62,448 nucleotides of DNA from Allomyces macrogynus ATCC 38327 (GCA_000151295.1 GG745370.1:234940-297387), one strand, 5' to 3'. Counted from the stretch's first letter, positions 23,264 through 36,821 are shown. Translations and numbers: made by a program. Notes: generated from the sequence alone by a model not told the origin.

Positions 23264-24232
23264 GTGAGAGGGCTGAGGGGGACTGAGGGATGAGGGATGA
23301 TGAAGGAAGAAAGACTAGCGGCGGAGGAGGAGGAAGAGCAGGGGTAGCGTGTGTATGAGACATGCTTGTAGAGATCGGTTGGTCGGTGAGCCTGAGCGGA
23401 CTGGCCGGGTACTGCGGTTGAGAAATGTGACTGCGGGTCGAGTCGGTTCGCTTCTGATGGTCGAGTTGGATAAGCAGGTGTTGGGAGAGCGCCACGTTGA
23501 ATGTTGAACGGCATGTATCAGCTTCATATTCTGGCTTGCTTGCAAGGGAACGCGGTGGCGTGGCTTGACCATTATCTCACCGTGATATTGAAAGAACGAG
23601 TACAGTCCTTGAAGCCTGGGCCGTTGGCCATTACAGAATCTGCTGCAAGAGTATGAGCGGCGCCATTCCCGCTGGGAGACGACGTGCCAGAAGAGGACAT
23701 CGCCTGATGTGTAATAACAGCGGGTTTGTTGACTACGATGCGAGTTGGACCGCGTCGTGATCGAACGATCTTGAAATATGTTTGCCCACGTGCCGTTCGC
23801 CTTTGCTATTTGACCGTGCCCGCCATGCTCGATTTCCGGCGCCGACGGCCGCAGCTGGGCGACGCGCGAGCAAGTATGGTACCAGCGCGGCGCAGACAAG
23901 ACCGTTTGAGAGTATTTGGTGCTGGTGCAAGACGCGGTCAGGTGAGAAGCGATCAGGCCCGCCCTTCACCATGGTGTACGAACAAGCCGTTCCGCTGCTG
24001 CCGCGCCCATGGGTCCGTGGTCGGGCCTGCCCTGGAACGCACGCGCGACTTGACTTGCTGCACTCGCGACGCGGTTCTTGCGAGATGGCGCGGCAGGCAC
24101 AGCAGGCCCTCCTCGCTTGATCAAGTGCGCCGTGGCGGCGCAAGCTCTTTCCAGCTCTCGAAATCGCGTCGTCTGCAACCTCCTCGCTCCTTCCAAGCTC
24201 AACGAATTTGCACCAGAAACCAAGTTGTGGCC
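23264..24232. other. Spacer between array copies B and C
   Basis: About 970 bp, the longest spacer in the array. A frame open upstream of 24233 and in phase with gene C runs back to 23726, but its codons and composition do not look coding and the other three copies have no such extension, so I treat it as leader. Nothing else is supported. Confidence 0.55.
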
Positions 24233-27200
24233 ATGCCCGCCAGGAGCGCGTCCTCGTCGTCGAGCGGCGACTCGGACCTGCTGCACGATCCCGAGCCGTC
24301 GCCCACCACGGCCGTAAACCCGGTACCCGTCCCGGCCGTGACCGCGCCAAGTGTGGACCCTGTCGCGGGGTCCGGGCGGCACCTGCCTGCGCCAGCGCTC
24401 GCGCTACGCCCGACGCAGAGCACGCCGTCGGTCGCGACTCCGCAGTCGGTTGCGTTCCTGCACCCGCCTGCAGCGTTGGGCAGTGGAGGCGACGCGATCA
24501 GTATGCCACTGCGTGTCGTCAGTATCGACGGTCCCGCGGTCGCACCCGGCGAAAGCATGCGCACGTCGGCTCTGCTCGTGCACGCGCCCGACGGCGCCGC
24601 CGCGGCAGACGACCCGGTGTGCATGCGGTCGCTGTCGTTTGGGCCCGGGATGCGGCCGCGGCCGCTCGTCAACGTCTCGGGCATTCTTGCCGCGCGAGCC
24701 ACCGCAGGAGCGTTGTTGCCGGACGTGCCGACGTCAGCGCGCGGGACGCTGCAGCCCACACCAAAACCAGTCAATAGCAAGGCGTCGGCGGGCCGTGCCG
24801 CGATTCAGAAGTTGCGCAGTGTGTTGCCGACGAATAGCTGGGAGGACGCGCTGTTTAGTTTGGCGTATGTTACGGTGTGCGATAATGAGCTGCCGCCCAC
24901 GGTGAGCTGGGTGCTCAAGGTGCGATGTTTGGAATTTTTGACGTTGTGGTTGAGGTGATTGATTCTGACTGGGGAAGTGTTTGATCATCTGTCAGGCGGT
25001 GGAGGATCTGCAGCTGCTCTCGTTTGCACTCACGTCGCGGCTGCACACTGACGCGCCCCTTATCCCGATGGCCATTGTGGAGCCCATTCGCCTGATGCAC
25101 GATTACAGCGATTTCCAGATTGCCAATTCGATCGGTACTCTTCCCACTGTTGCTGAAGAGTTTGCCGCGTTGTTGTTCAGTGGTGCCATCTCGGCTGACC
25201 TTTCCACTACTCTCAGCACTTGCGCTCATACTCCTCACGGCCATTCTCGCATTCTTTGTTGCCGCTAAGGTCGTGCGGTCGTCTAAGGTGCCGATTGCAA
25301 CGCTGCGATTGCTCCGATTCTTGTTCACGGTCGAAATGTCGGCGCTCTCGATCCCGATCGCGCAGCTCCTGCTGGCTGGGCTCAATTGCGGCTCTGGCAA
25401 GGTCGCGCATTACGACCAGCAATGCTTGTCGCCAACGCATTTGCCGCTCTTTGTCATGGACGTGATTGGCATCATTGTGTTTGCGCCCTTGATGCTCGTC
25501 GCGTCGCTCGTAGTGCGTTCTCTTCTCATGTTGGCGCACGCCATTTGGAAACACTTGGATGATCCGCGTTTATTTAACTCTTCTCTACCTTTTCCGCTCT
25601 GTTTTAGTTCTTGGAAACGTCGCCGACCTCGCTCAGCCCCGAAGCCAAGCCGCACGGCCGAATCGACTTTGTAATCGTCGCCGCGCGCCTCGGCTTCGTC
25701 GCACTCTACACGTTCATGCCCGAAACAACCGCGGGCAACTGGTTCTACGCGGTCCTGATCACGCTCGGGCTCGTCTACCTGACTCGCGCCGTCACGCTTG
25801 CGCAGCCCTACTACGACCCGCGCATGACGGCGATGCGGCTCGGGTTCATGGTCGCCACCCTTTGCGCCATGATCGTGTCGATGGTCGCGTACGGCCAAAG
25901 TATCGCGCACGCATGGCTCACCATGTTCGTGCCAGCAGCTGTCGCCGGGTTCGTCGCGGGCGTCGCGCTCGCCAAGTGGTCGGCCAAGTGGATGTTTGCG
26001 CAGCACGTGCGCCACTGGCACCGGATCAGCAAACTCGAACACCAAGCCAGTCGTGTCGGCGAAACGGCGGCGACGCCCGGGCTACAGGAAGGACGGACCA
26101 AGTCGGGCAAGCGGTTCCAGGCGGCGACCATCAGCCACCTGGGCGGCGGAGCGTCAGGACCGCAGCCAATGCGGACGAGGGTAGCCAGCTCACCAACGTC
26201 GCCCACGTCGGCAACAGAGTCCACCATGGCCGTGGCCGGGTGGGTCGCGGCGGTCGCCGACACGAACGCGCTCACGCGGCTCATGGAAAAGACGTCGACC
26301 GAGGTGCTCAATGAGGTGAACCAGAAGAAGAAGGTCATGCGCGACCGCGTGTTTTCGTCCCCGTTGCAAGTGGAGGCGTGTACGTGCTGCCTGCCTTTAT
26401 TCTTTTTGTGCGCTCGCTGTTCTTCGACGTCCGATGCTGACAGGAACGCGTGCTGATGCTCGTCGACAGGCATCCGGTTCATTCGCGAGAACCCGACGCC
26501 CAACCAAATCACGGTTGGTCTACAGTTGCTCGAGCGCGGCCTCATCGAGTTTGACGACACGCTCTTGCTCTTTGTCGCTGCGACCTACCTCGCGGCCTAC
26601 TTTGGCGACGCAGGCAAGACGGCCGCCGACGAGCTGATCGAGGAGATCAAGGCGCGGCCGATCCGGTTCGACGAAAAATTTCTGGTCTACGCCAAGGAGC
26701 GGCAGGAGCGCGAAGACGACAAGCTCGGCGAGTATGGCGCACAGGGCCGTGGGTTGCTCGAGAGCGCCGAATTCCAGAACCTCGATCGCAAGTCCAAGGT
26801 CGCGCACCTGTTGAGTTTGTATGCGGTGCGTTTGTGATCGCGGATCCGTGAGAGTTGCGCCGTGCACCATTCTCGCTCATGTGTTGGTGTGTAGATGCGC
26901 GAGTTTTTCGAGACGGTCCGCATCCAAGGGTCGCTCGTGCAGCTAAGCAACGCGCTCAGCAAGCTTACGCTGCACCGGTCCATCGCAATCGACACCTACG
27001 CGCGGCTGCTGATCAAGTTTCCAAAGGTGCGGCTCGCAATGGCATCGCAACGATTGGGTCTTGACTGACTAACGCTGCTCACTCTGGAATCTAGTCGAAG
27101 AGTGTTTTGAGATCGTACGCGCAGTTCTTGATCTCGGTCGATGGCGATCACATCAAGGCGACGCAGCTCTTGGCTCTGGGTAACGCACTCCACTTGCGCG

Positions 27201-29911
27201 CTCTGTTGATTCCCCTTCTTTTCGCCCTGCTCACGCTGACGGCTCTTTTCGCGCGTCATGTAGTGGACGAAGGTCGGCCAACCATTGACATTCAAGACCT
27301 GATTTCGCGCCGATGCTGACAGATTCTTCATCTAGCCGACCGCGACGACCCGACCATGGAGCCTGATATCACTTACCTTCCGCTCACCCGTGACGGATTC
27401 ATGCTGAGCGACAGCATAGATGTGCGGCCGGCGTCGCGCCGCGGCTCCATGGCAGCAAATGCACGCCGTGGCTCCATGGCAGGAAATCCGCTGCATTCGC
27501 ATCCGTCGCCGCCACGGTCTCATGTGGGATCCGACAATATTTCGCCACCGATCGGCGAATACGTGACCGCCAACCGAGCCACTTTCCATGTGACGACGAA
27601 ACCCAGTTTTCCAGATCTCGACAAGAACGGCGGGCGCGGTGGCGTGTTGCCCAATGCGAACGGTTCGCAGACATCGGGTACTTTCCTGCCTTGCTTGCTG
27701 GAGGGGAACTGTGACCGCTGATGCAACTGATACTCGGGTCCTTCCTTTGCAACCCCCGAAGGAACGTCCGTGTCTCGCGAGCAGCGGCAGCAGCTCGAGA
27801 ACCGCCGCCACCTCGTCATGCGTGTGACCCGCTCACTGCACCAGCTACCGGCAATTTTCTCAATCGGCGTTGTCTACCTCGCTGCCCTGATCGCCGGATT
27901 CATTGTCTGCGTTGCCTTCTTTTCCCAGTCGCGCGTTGTCATGCAGGTCAACTTCACGCTCGCCAAGGTCTCGCGGCGGCAAATCATCAATGTGATCGAC
28001 GCGATCCAGCGCATTCTCGCGGCCAACCACTACCTGCAGTGGCCTGCGTACGCAAGCATGATGGCCACCGAGTTTTCCGCCGCCTACACGGTCTTGCAAG
28101 CGGCCTGGACGCAAGTCACGTCCGAAGCGCTGCCGTTTCTCGGTAACGATCCGGATGCCGCGTCGACGCTCTACCGCATCGCCGTGATCACCAACACGAC
28201 GATCCCGGACGTCGTCGACTACAAACCCGACAGTATTTCGCTGCTCGAGCTCGTGCAGAATATCGCGATTGCCGGCGGGACGGCGCTGCAGTTTCCGGAG
28301 CTGGGCGAGCTCACGTTTGCGCGCATGCAAGGGATTCCGGCGATTGATTTTCTATTTGAGAACTTTTGGGTGCTCCTCACGGCCGTGAGCCAGCTGCCGC
28401 AGAAGGGCATTGCTGCGTACGATGCGCTCACGGCGTCGAGTAACGCACAGCTAATTGTCGCGCTGGTCCTGGCCATCCTGGCCCTGTTTGCGCTCAGCGT
28501 GTTTCTTTACGTGCAGGTGCGCGGGGACGGCTTTCGATCTGACCTCGCACATGAAACTGATCCACCTTTATGGTCCGATAGCCGCTGTGCGGCTACTTTG
28601 GCGTCGAGAACAAGATCCTGACGCACATTGCCAACATCAACAAGCGAGCGGCCATGGAGCTCGTGACCGCAACCGAGGAGGAGATCGAGTCGTTTCGCGA
28701 GTTCACGAACCTGGACGACGTGTCGGACCTCGAGCTGGCCAGCCAGGTGCGGATCATGCCCGCCGGGTCGGTCGGCGACCAGAACCAAGGGAGCGACCGG
28801 AGGCGCGTCACGCGATTAGTTCTCGTTGCGATCATGGCCGTCGCAGTTCTCACGTCGGGCATGTTCACGGTCGCGTTCCAGTGCGTAGTATTTTGAAGTG
28901 CTCTGGCCTTGGTGGCCACTCACCTATCCTCTTACCTATCCTCCTCGGCTTTCGCTCCTCCAGAACGCAAAACGTGACGGTGCTCATGCGACTCATGACG
29001 CAGTCGATCGAGCGCCGGTTCTACATTCGCGTGAACCAGCTGCTCACGCGGCAGCTCATGGTCCCCGAAGAAAATCAGATCCCGAACAGTCTGCGATCCA
29101 CTTTCCATCCATGACGTTGCTGCTTGGCCGCTCAACTGACGAGTCCACGCTCTCTCCCTCCTTAGGTGACAACCTGCGCACGCTGCGGTCGAACCTCTAC
29201 GACTTCAAGCTTCTGCACGACAAGCTCACGTCCGACACGAAAGGGCTCGCCGCGCAGTTCCCGCAGTACACCGTCTACCTGGCCGACGCGACCGCGGTCG
29301 CCGTGAGTGCCACGTCCGGCGGCAACAACTACTCGGCAACGATTGCGCTCGACGCAGGGCTCTCGGCCTACATTGACGACGCAGACCGGTTCATTTCGAC
29401 CGTGAACCCTGGCGCGACGCTGCTTGGCACCGGTCCCCCCGGTGCGTGAATGCGCCTGGATCATTCTCCACCGGCTGGCCCCCTGACTGACACCTGATTT
29501 GCGGTTGTGGCGCGTATAGGCACGCATACAGTCACGACAGCCGTTGGCAACCTGACCGTGACCATCCCCGGTCCCGACGCGCCCGACTGGATCGCACTGC
29601 AGGAGCGGTGCGAGTTGCTCAACGTGCAGCTCGACCTGCTCGACACGGCCATTGCCGACCGGATCATGGCCAGCGTGAGTTTAGCGCTGACCGGGTGCAT
29701 TATCGTGTTCACGGCCACGGTCGCGGCCGTCGTCACGCTCGCCACGCACATTCACCTGGTTGTGTTCAGCCGATTGCGCGACAAGGCGCGTGCGCTAGTC
29801 GCGGTTCTGTTCTTGATGCCACCGAGCGTGACAAAAGACGCGCCAGAGTTGGCGAACTTGATCAAGTCGGGCGGACTGACGCTGAGTACGACAGAAACGA
29901 AGGAGTCGTAG
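24233..29911 (+). CDS. TmcB-like giant membrane protein, copy C (13 exons)
   Basis: Exons: 24233-24919, 24996-25134, 25217-25512, 25608-26379, 26470-26825, 26895-27026, 27095-27179, 27336-27677, 27762-28516, 28582-28880, 28964-29088, 29166-29441, 29520-29911; 1551 residues. The start MPARSASSSSSGDSD aligns with the MPTSNNSSKSSLDSD start of copy D, which supports this ATG over upstream in-frame codons. Domain order as in A and B, with the TPR region at about 632-822. The 755-nt exon 27762-28516 equals two exons of A and B fused, with no intron before the NFW motif. The disordered segment carries two close copies of RRGSMA and ends NANGSQTSG. The last exon encodes the final membrane helix and a conserved cytosolic end (FRLRDKARAL-type, DAPELANLIKSGG). 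Confidence 0.88.
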
Positions 29912-30479
29912 CTGAAGACTTTTGGTTCACTTTTTCTTGCGGGCATTGGGCAAAGACTGACGCAGCATGTGTGTATTGCGATAATCGCTGCGACTGCATA
30001 CCCTTGCGCTGAACCGGGGCCCGCCATGAGCATGGGATCCATTTGCCTGCCAGCTGCCGTCGACAGGATCCTGACACACAGGGAGCGCCTGGCTGAGCGG
30101 GATTGGATGCATGTGGCCAGCAGGAGAGGCGTCTTGACACGGTCAGGTGACATGATCAGAGCGCCCGCTGCCAATTGTCTGCCTTGGCCTCCTCACTGTG
30201 GTACTTGGGCCCACACGCCGACACTTCGATCGTGGCATCTTCCACGAACAACGGCACAGGGCGACTTTGTGCACTACGTACGCGCGATCACGGCCAATTG
30301 CGCGAGATAAGAGCGCGCACGACTTTGATTTGCGCACGCCGCTTCTCGACCAACCACCGTCACGTCGATGTTGGCAACATTGCCGCGAACTTCCTCCCGC
30401 ACTCGCAGCTTCCAGAACAAGGCACCTGAACCGGAATCGATCCAAGCAGGCCATCGTTGCCCTTTGATTCGCGCCGATC
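29912..30479. other. Spacer between array copies C and D
   Basis: 568 bp. No frame with coding bias, no repeat shared with the other spacers that I could see, and no RNA-like structure. Probably 3' UTR of C plus promoter and leader of D. Confidence 0.6.
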
Positions 30480-33400
30480 ATGCCCACCAGTAATAACTCG
30501 TCCAAGTCGAGTCTCGACTCGGACCTCACGCACGACGCCGCACCACCAACAGCCGAAGCAGCAGCCGAATCAATTCCCGTACCAAATCCACCCGTGGTTC
30601 CTTCGGCGACGTTCGACTCGTCTGGTCGGCACCTGCCGGCACCAACGTTCTCGACGCGGCCCACACAGAGCACGCCATCATTTGCGAGCCGATCGCGGCG
30701 TGGGTCTGCGACCGCGCAGTCGGTCGGGTACCTGCACCCGAGCATTGGCGGTGACCCGGAGACTGGCAGCGCGGCGCGCATCAGCAGCATCGACGGCCAT
30801 CCCGGCGAGAGCACGCGCGCGTCGGCGGTGCTCATCCATCCGCCGAGTGATGGCGAGACGGGGTCAACAACGCGATTGCGGTCGCCGTCGTTTGGGAAAC
30901 CAAGGCCGCTCGCCAATGTCGTGTCGGGCGTTCTGGCTGCGAGCGCGCCGCCGTCCGAGGGTTTGCCAGCGCTGGCGCGTGGGGGCACGAAATCACCCAC
31001 GATTTGCAAGGCGTCGACGGGACGCACGAAACAGACGCTGCGCAGTGTCTTGCCGACGAATTTGTGGGAAGATGCGCTGTTCAGTCTGGCTTACGTGACG
31101 GTCCGCGACAACGAGTTGCCGCCCATGCTGAGCTGGATTCTCAAGGTGCGGTTGCGCACTTCATCGTGGTACGGCATCGCTGCGGATTGATATTAACAGA
31201 AATTTTGGTTCCTTTGTCGCTCCAGGCGGTCGAGGACCTGCAGTTGCTCTCGTTTGCTTTGACCCAGCGGCTACACCATGACGCGCCAACTGAGGCACTT
31301 GTGATTGTGGAGCCGATTCGCCTTATTCACGACTACCACGACTTTCAGATTGTGAACGCGATTGGTACTCGTCTATTGGAACATCCAGACAGCCAGCGTC
31401 CAACTCACGCGAACTGAAATGATTTCCACCCCGCCCGTAGCGCTCGCCCTCATCCTTCTTACCGCTGTCCTGGCGCTCTTTGTGGTGTCCAAAGTTGCTC
31501 GTTCGTCCAAGGTGCCCATTCCAGCACTGCGTGTGCTTCGGTTACTTTTCACGGTCGAAATGTCGGCGCTATCGATTCCGATTGCCCAGCTCCTGCTCGC
31601 CGGGCTGGATTGCGGTTCTGGTCACGTTGCCCACTATGACCAACAATGCTTTGGGTCCGAGCATTTGCCTCTGTTTATCATGAACGTGATTGGCATCTCT
31701 GTTTTCGCGCCCTTGTTGCTGGTCGCGTCGCTTGTTGTGCGTTGTCTTCTCATGCTGGCGCACGCAATTTGGAAACACATCGACGATCCTTGCTGTCCTG
31801 ACACTGTTCCCTTCCCTCTCCACCTCGTATTAGTTCCTGGAAACGTCACCGACCTCGCTTAGTCCTGAAGCTAAGCCGCACGGCCGCATCGACTTTATCA
31901 TCGTTGCCGCTCGGCTCGGATTCGTTGCGCTCTACACGTTCATGCCTGAAACGTCCAACGGCAACTGGTTCTACTCGGTCCTCATCACGCTCGGGTTGCT
32001 CTACCTGATTCGCTCCGTCACGCTCGCGCAGCCCTACTACGACCCGCGAATGACGGCGATGCGGCTCGGGTTCATGGTTGCATCGGCGTGCGCAATGATC
32101 GCGTCCATGGTCGCGTACGGCACGGGCGCCGCGCAAGGATGGCTGACAATGTTCGTGCCCGCCGCCGTCGTCGGGTTTGTCGCGGGTGTCGTTCTCGCGC
32201 AGTGGTCGGCGCGCTGGATCTTCTCGCAGAACGTGCGCAAATGGCACCGCATCAGCAAGCTCGAGCAGCAGGCCGCTGGCGGTGCCCATGTCGAAGCGTC
32301 GGCGGCAGGGCTCCTGGAGGGTCGGACCAAGTCGGGTCGGCGGTTCCAAGCTGCGTCGATCAGCCATTTGGGCATGCCCCCGCCATCGACCATGGGACGG
32401 GGCACAGTGCCGCACTCACCGTCGTCGCCCAGAACGGCGATGGATTCGACCGTGGCCGGGTGGGTGTCGGCGGTCGCCGACACGAATGCATTGACGCGGC
32501 TCATGGAAAAGACGTCGACGGAGGTGCTGAATGAGGTACAGGCCAAGAAGATGGTCATGCGCGATCGCGTCTTCTCGTCGCCATTGCAGGTCGAGGCGTG
32601 TGCGTGTTGCCTGCCCTTTTATCTCTCGGTGCACTCGCTGTTTTGTTGGTGTTCGATGTTGACGGCAGTGCGCGCTGATGCTCGTCGACAGGCATCCGGT
32701 TCATCCGCGAGAACCCGACACCCAACCAGATCACGGTCGGTCTGCAGCTACTCGAGCGCGGTTTGATCGAATTCGACGACACGCTGCTGCTCTTCATTGC
32801 GGCGACCTACCTCGCCGCATATTTCGGGGACACCGGCAAGACGGCTGCCGACGAGCTGATTGAGCAGATCAAGGCGCGGCCGATCCGGTTCGACGAAAAG
32901 TTTTTGGTCTACGCCAAGGAACGGCAAGAGCGCGAAGACGACAAGCTCGGCGAATACGGCGCGCAGGGCCGTGGTTTGCTCGAGAGCGCCGAGTTCCAGA
33001 ACCTCGATCGCAAGTCGAAGAAGGAGCATCTGCTGAGCCTCTACGCGGTACACTTGCACAACCGATTGATTGCGACCTTTCTTTCTCGTGTCCCATTGAC
33101 GCCTTATTTTTTTGGCCCACAGATGCGCGAGTTATTCGATACGGTGCGGGCACAAGGGTCGCTCGTCCAGCTGAGTAACGCACTCGACAAGCTCACGCTC
33201 CACCGCACTGTCGCGACCGATACGTACGCGCGCCTGCTGATCAAGTTTCCAAAGGTCCGGCCCTTCCCGGTCTGGCTGTCCAACGGCGACGTGCTGCAAC
33301 AAAGCGCGCCGATGGTTCATGACGTTCCCAGACTGATTCCGCTGACGTTGATAGTCCAAAAGTGTGCTACGGTCATACGCTCAATTTTTGATTGCCGTCG

Positions 33401-36165
33401 ACGGCGACCAGATCAAGGCGGCTCAACTCTTGGCACTCGGTACGTTTTGTCCTTTCTTGCCGTTGAAATTTTTCTGCGCTTGCTCACTATTTGCGCGACA
33501 TAGTGGACGAAGGTCAGTCGTCATTCCCTTCTTTATTCATTCGCAACACCAACGCTGACAGGCGCCGTGCGTGTAGTCGACCGCGACGAACAGGCCGTGG
33601 AACCCGATACCTCGTATCCTCCGCCGCTCACCCGCGGTGGTTCGGTGTTCAGCGACGGCGTCGATCCTGCGTGTGCGTCGGACCGCAACTCGTTGGACCT
33701 GAGGCCAGACGACGTGCCCCAAGCGAACCGGTCAGCCATCCGGCCCCGTCCAGGGTTCGAGCGCATCTCGCCGCCGCCGCCGCCGCTCACGCCCAATGCT
33801 GATGCAGTATCGGCAAGTCGTGCCACGTTTCACGTTTCGACCAAACCGAGTCTCAACGGGCTCGACAAACCCCGAGGGCGCGGTGGGGTGTCTCCTAATG
33901 CCAATGGGTCTCAAACCTCGGGTTCGTCATTTTGTTTGATGCGTGGGTCATGTCTGCTCCAAGGGCTCAAGCGATCATATGCTCGAAAATGGCTGTAGGC
34001 ACGTCCATGTCCCGCGAGCAGCGCCAGCACCTCGAAAGCCGCCGCCACCTCGTCGCACGCGTCACGCGTCCGCTTAACCAACTGCCGGTGATTGGCCTAA
34101 TCGGCAGCGTCTACCTTGCCGCGCTCGTGGCCGGGTTCGTCGTTTGCGTGACCTTCTTTGCCCAGTCGCGATCCGTCATGCAAGTCGACTTTACGCTCGC
34201 CAAGGTCTCGCGGCGGCAAACTTTCAACATCATCGACTCGATCCAGCGCATGCTCGCGGCCAACTTCTACCGGCAGTGGCCGGCGTACACGAGCATGATG
34301 CGCACCGAATTTGCTGCCGCCTATACGGCGCTGCAGCAGGCGTGGGCGCAGGTCACGTCCGAGGCAATTCCGTTTCTCGGCAAGGACTCCGGGTCCGGGT
34401 CGACGCTCTACCGCGTGTCGTCGGTCGTGAACACGACCATTCCGGACGTCGTCGACTACGAACCCGCGAGCCTGTCGCTGCTCGAGCTTGTGCAGAGCAT
34501 TGCGATTGCTGGCGGCGTGGCCTTGCAATTTCCGACGATTGGGGACCTCACGTTTGCGCGCGTGCAGGGAATCCCAGCGATCGGATACATTTACAGCAAC
34601 TTTTGGACGCTGCTCAATGCCGTGTGCCTGCTGCCGCAAAAGGGGATCGAAGCGTACGATGTTCTCACGGCGTCGAGCAACGTGCAGCTGATTGTGACCC
34701 TGGTCGTGGCGATCCTCGCTCTACTCGTGCTGGGCGTGTTTCTCTACGTGAAGGTGCGGCGCTCTGTACTCGAATTTGCTGCCAAAATCCTGCCGAGCTC
34801 TAACAACACACTTTCCCCCACTTTTGTCAGCCGCTGAACGGCTACTTTGGCGTCGAGACCATAACGCTAACGCTCATCGCCGATATCCACAAGCGCGCGG
34901 CCACGGAGCTCGTGACCACGACCGAAGAGGAGATCGAGGCGTTTATCGAGCTCACCAACTTGGACGACGAGACCGACCTTGACGTCGCCAACCAGGCGCG
35001 CATGTCACCAGCCGGGGCGACCATTGGCGAGAATCACCAGCGTGGCGACAAGCAGCGCGTGACACGACTAATTCTGGTCGCGATGATTGCTGTCGGAACG
35101 CTCACGGCGAGCATGTTTGCCGTGGCCTTCCAGTACGTTTGCTAATTGCAGCGAGGCAGGCGCCGATTCTTGCTCGTATCGACAACTCACCGATGCGACT
35201 GCTTCACCAGAACGCAGAACGTAACGGTCCTCATGAAGCTCATGACCCAGTCGATCGAGCGCCGCTTCTATCTTCGCGTGAACCAGATGCTCACGAGACA
35301 GTTTCTGGTCCCCGACGAAACGCTCATTTCCAACTGTACTGCTGTCATTGCATCAGCCACGTGTTGTTGTCCGTCCAGTCAACTGAAGAATTATTGCCTC
35401 TCCTATGTACAGCCGAAAATCTGCGCACGCTGCGATCCAACCTCTACGACTTCAAGCAGATGCATGCGAAGCTCACTTCTGACCCCAACGGGCTCGCTGC
35501 GCTTTTCCCGCAGTACACCGTCTACCAGTCCAATCCAGCGGCCGTCACGACAAGTGCCTTGGCCGGCAATACCGCCTTCACGGCGACGGTGGCGCTCGAC
35601 CCGGGGATGTCGGCGTATATTGAAGACGCGACCCGGTTTGTCACCACCATGAATCCGGTGTCGACGCTGATCGGAAACGGCCAACCCGGTACGTATTTGT
35701 GCATGTTCGCACGGTGTTCTCCACCCATTCGCTACCATATCTGACGCCAAGTGAGGGCAACGTGGTGTGGTAGGCACGCATGCGGTTGCCACCGCCATCG
35801 GCAACCTGACCCTGACGCTCCCCGGTCCGGACGCGCCCGAGTGGATCTTTCTTCTCGCACAAAATGACCTGCTCAACGTGCAGCTCGATGCGCTCGACGC
35901 GGCCATTGGCGACCGCGTTCTGTCGAGCGTCAACTTGGCGCTGACCGGGTGCATTGTCGTGTTCACGGCGACCGTCGCGGCGGCGGTTGCGTTTGCAGTG
36001 CACATTCACGTCGTCGTGTTCTGCCGCTTGCGCGACAAGGCGCGCGCGCTCGTGGCCGTACTGTTTCTGATGCCGCCGAGCGTCACCAAGGACGCGCCAG
36101 AGCTGGCGAATTTGATCAAGTCGGGCGGGTTGTCGCTGAAGGAGGAGGACGCGAAGGACTCGTAG
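30480..36165 (+). CDS. TmcB-like giant membrane protein, copy D (13 exons)
   Basis: Exons: 30480-31145, 31226-31364, 31441-31736, 31834-32599, 32692-33047, 33123-33254, 33355-33439, 33577-33921, 33999-34753, 34831-35132, 35211-35335, 35413-35688, 35774-36165; 1544 residues. Exon structure is the same as in C, including the fused 755-nt exon, 276-nt and 392-nt exons of identical length, and near-identical protein in the TPR region (about 623-813). The membrane block spans about 269-490 (IALALILLTAVLALFVVSK, LPLFIMNVIGISVFAPLLL, FMVASACAMIASMVAYG). The N-terminal 200 residues and the segment encoded by 33577-33921 differ from C except for SRATFHVSTKPSL and NANGSQTSG. C and D therefore look like the youngest duplicates. 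Introns here are somewhat longer (76-137 nt). Confidence 0.88.
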
Positions 36166-36821
36166 TTGGGCATCCTGGGACTTGAGGGGTGGGTGGGAAA
36201 TGTGGAAATGGCCGCTGCGGTCGCATTTTGCACGCATCATGACCAATGTTGGGTCGAGCTGCGACATCAAGGAGCATCGGCTGGCCGGCAACCAAGGGCC
36301 AAGTATCAGCGCTCGCCTTGCCTGCCATCAACTCACTCTATTAAATCCGCATCCTTCATTCCTGTTGCCGTCGTGCTCCGCGTCGAGTGTGATGTTGCTC
36401 CGCTATCGCGAGAGCGAGACGCCTCAGTCAGTCCTTTCCCCCGTTCGAAATTGTATCAGCTCAAAAACTGTCAACTTCTACCATGATTTGTGGATCTGCT
36501 CGCTGAACGCTCCAAGGCATATGGAGCTTGCGCAGAAGTATGAGCCGCGCACTTGCAAAGATCCCTTTCGCCTCTCGAGTTGTGCTCGCATCTCAACAAA
36601 CACATTTTGCAATCATGGTTCTTCGGCCGCTCTTTCACTTTGCCTGACGTTTGCCTGGCGATTCTGCCTTTCTGCGCTCGTGCTGCATCACTGAAGTCTC
36701 CACAACGACAGCAGGAGTGCAAAGAACGTGGCAAAAGCAACAAGTGCTGATTATGTCTTCCATCGAACATATATCTCAAGTCTCCTTTCGGACTTGTCCT
36801 GCAAAACGAAACCCACTCTCC
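36166..36821. other. Convergent spacer between copy D and the SNF2-RING gene
   Basis: 656 bp of AT-richer DNA where two transcripts end tail to tail. No gene, repeat or RNA structure seen. Confidence 0.6.

Noticed and set aside
23726..24232. N-terminal extension of array copy C
   Set aside because: In frame, but the sequence lacks coding bias and the other three copies start at the equivalent of 24233.
11639..36165. Array as an assembly artefact
   Set aside because: The copies differ throughout in introns, spacers and coding sequence, so they are not duplicated reads of one locus.
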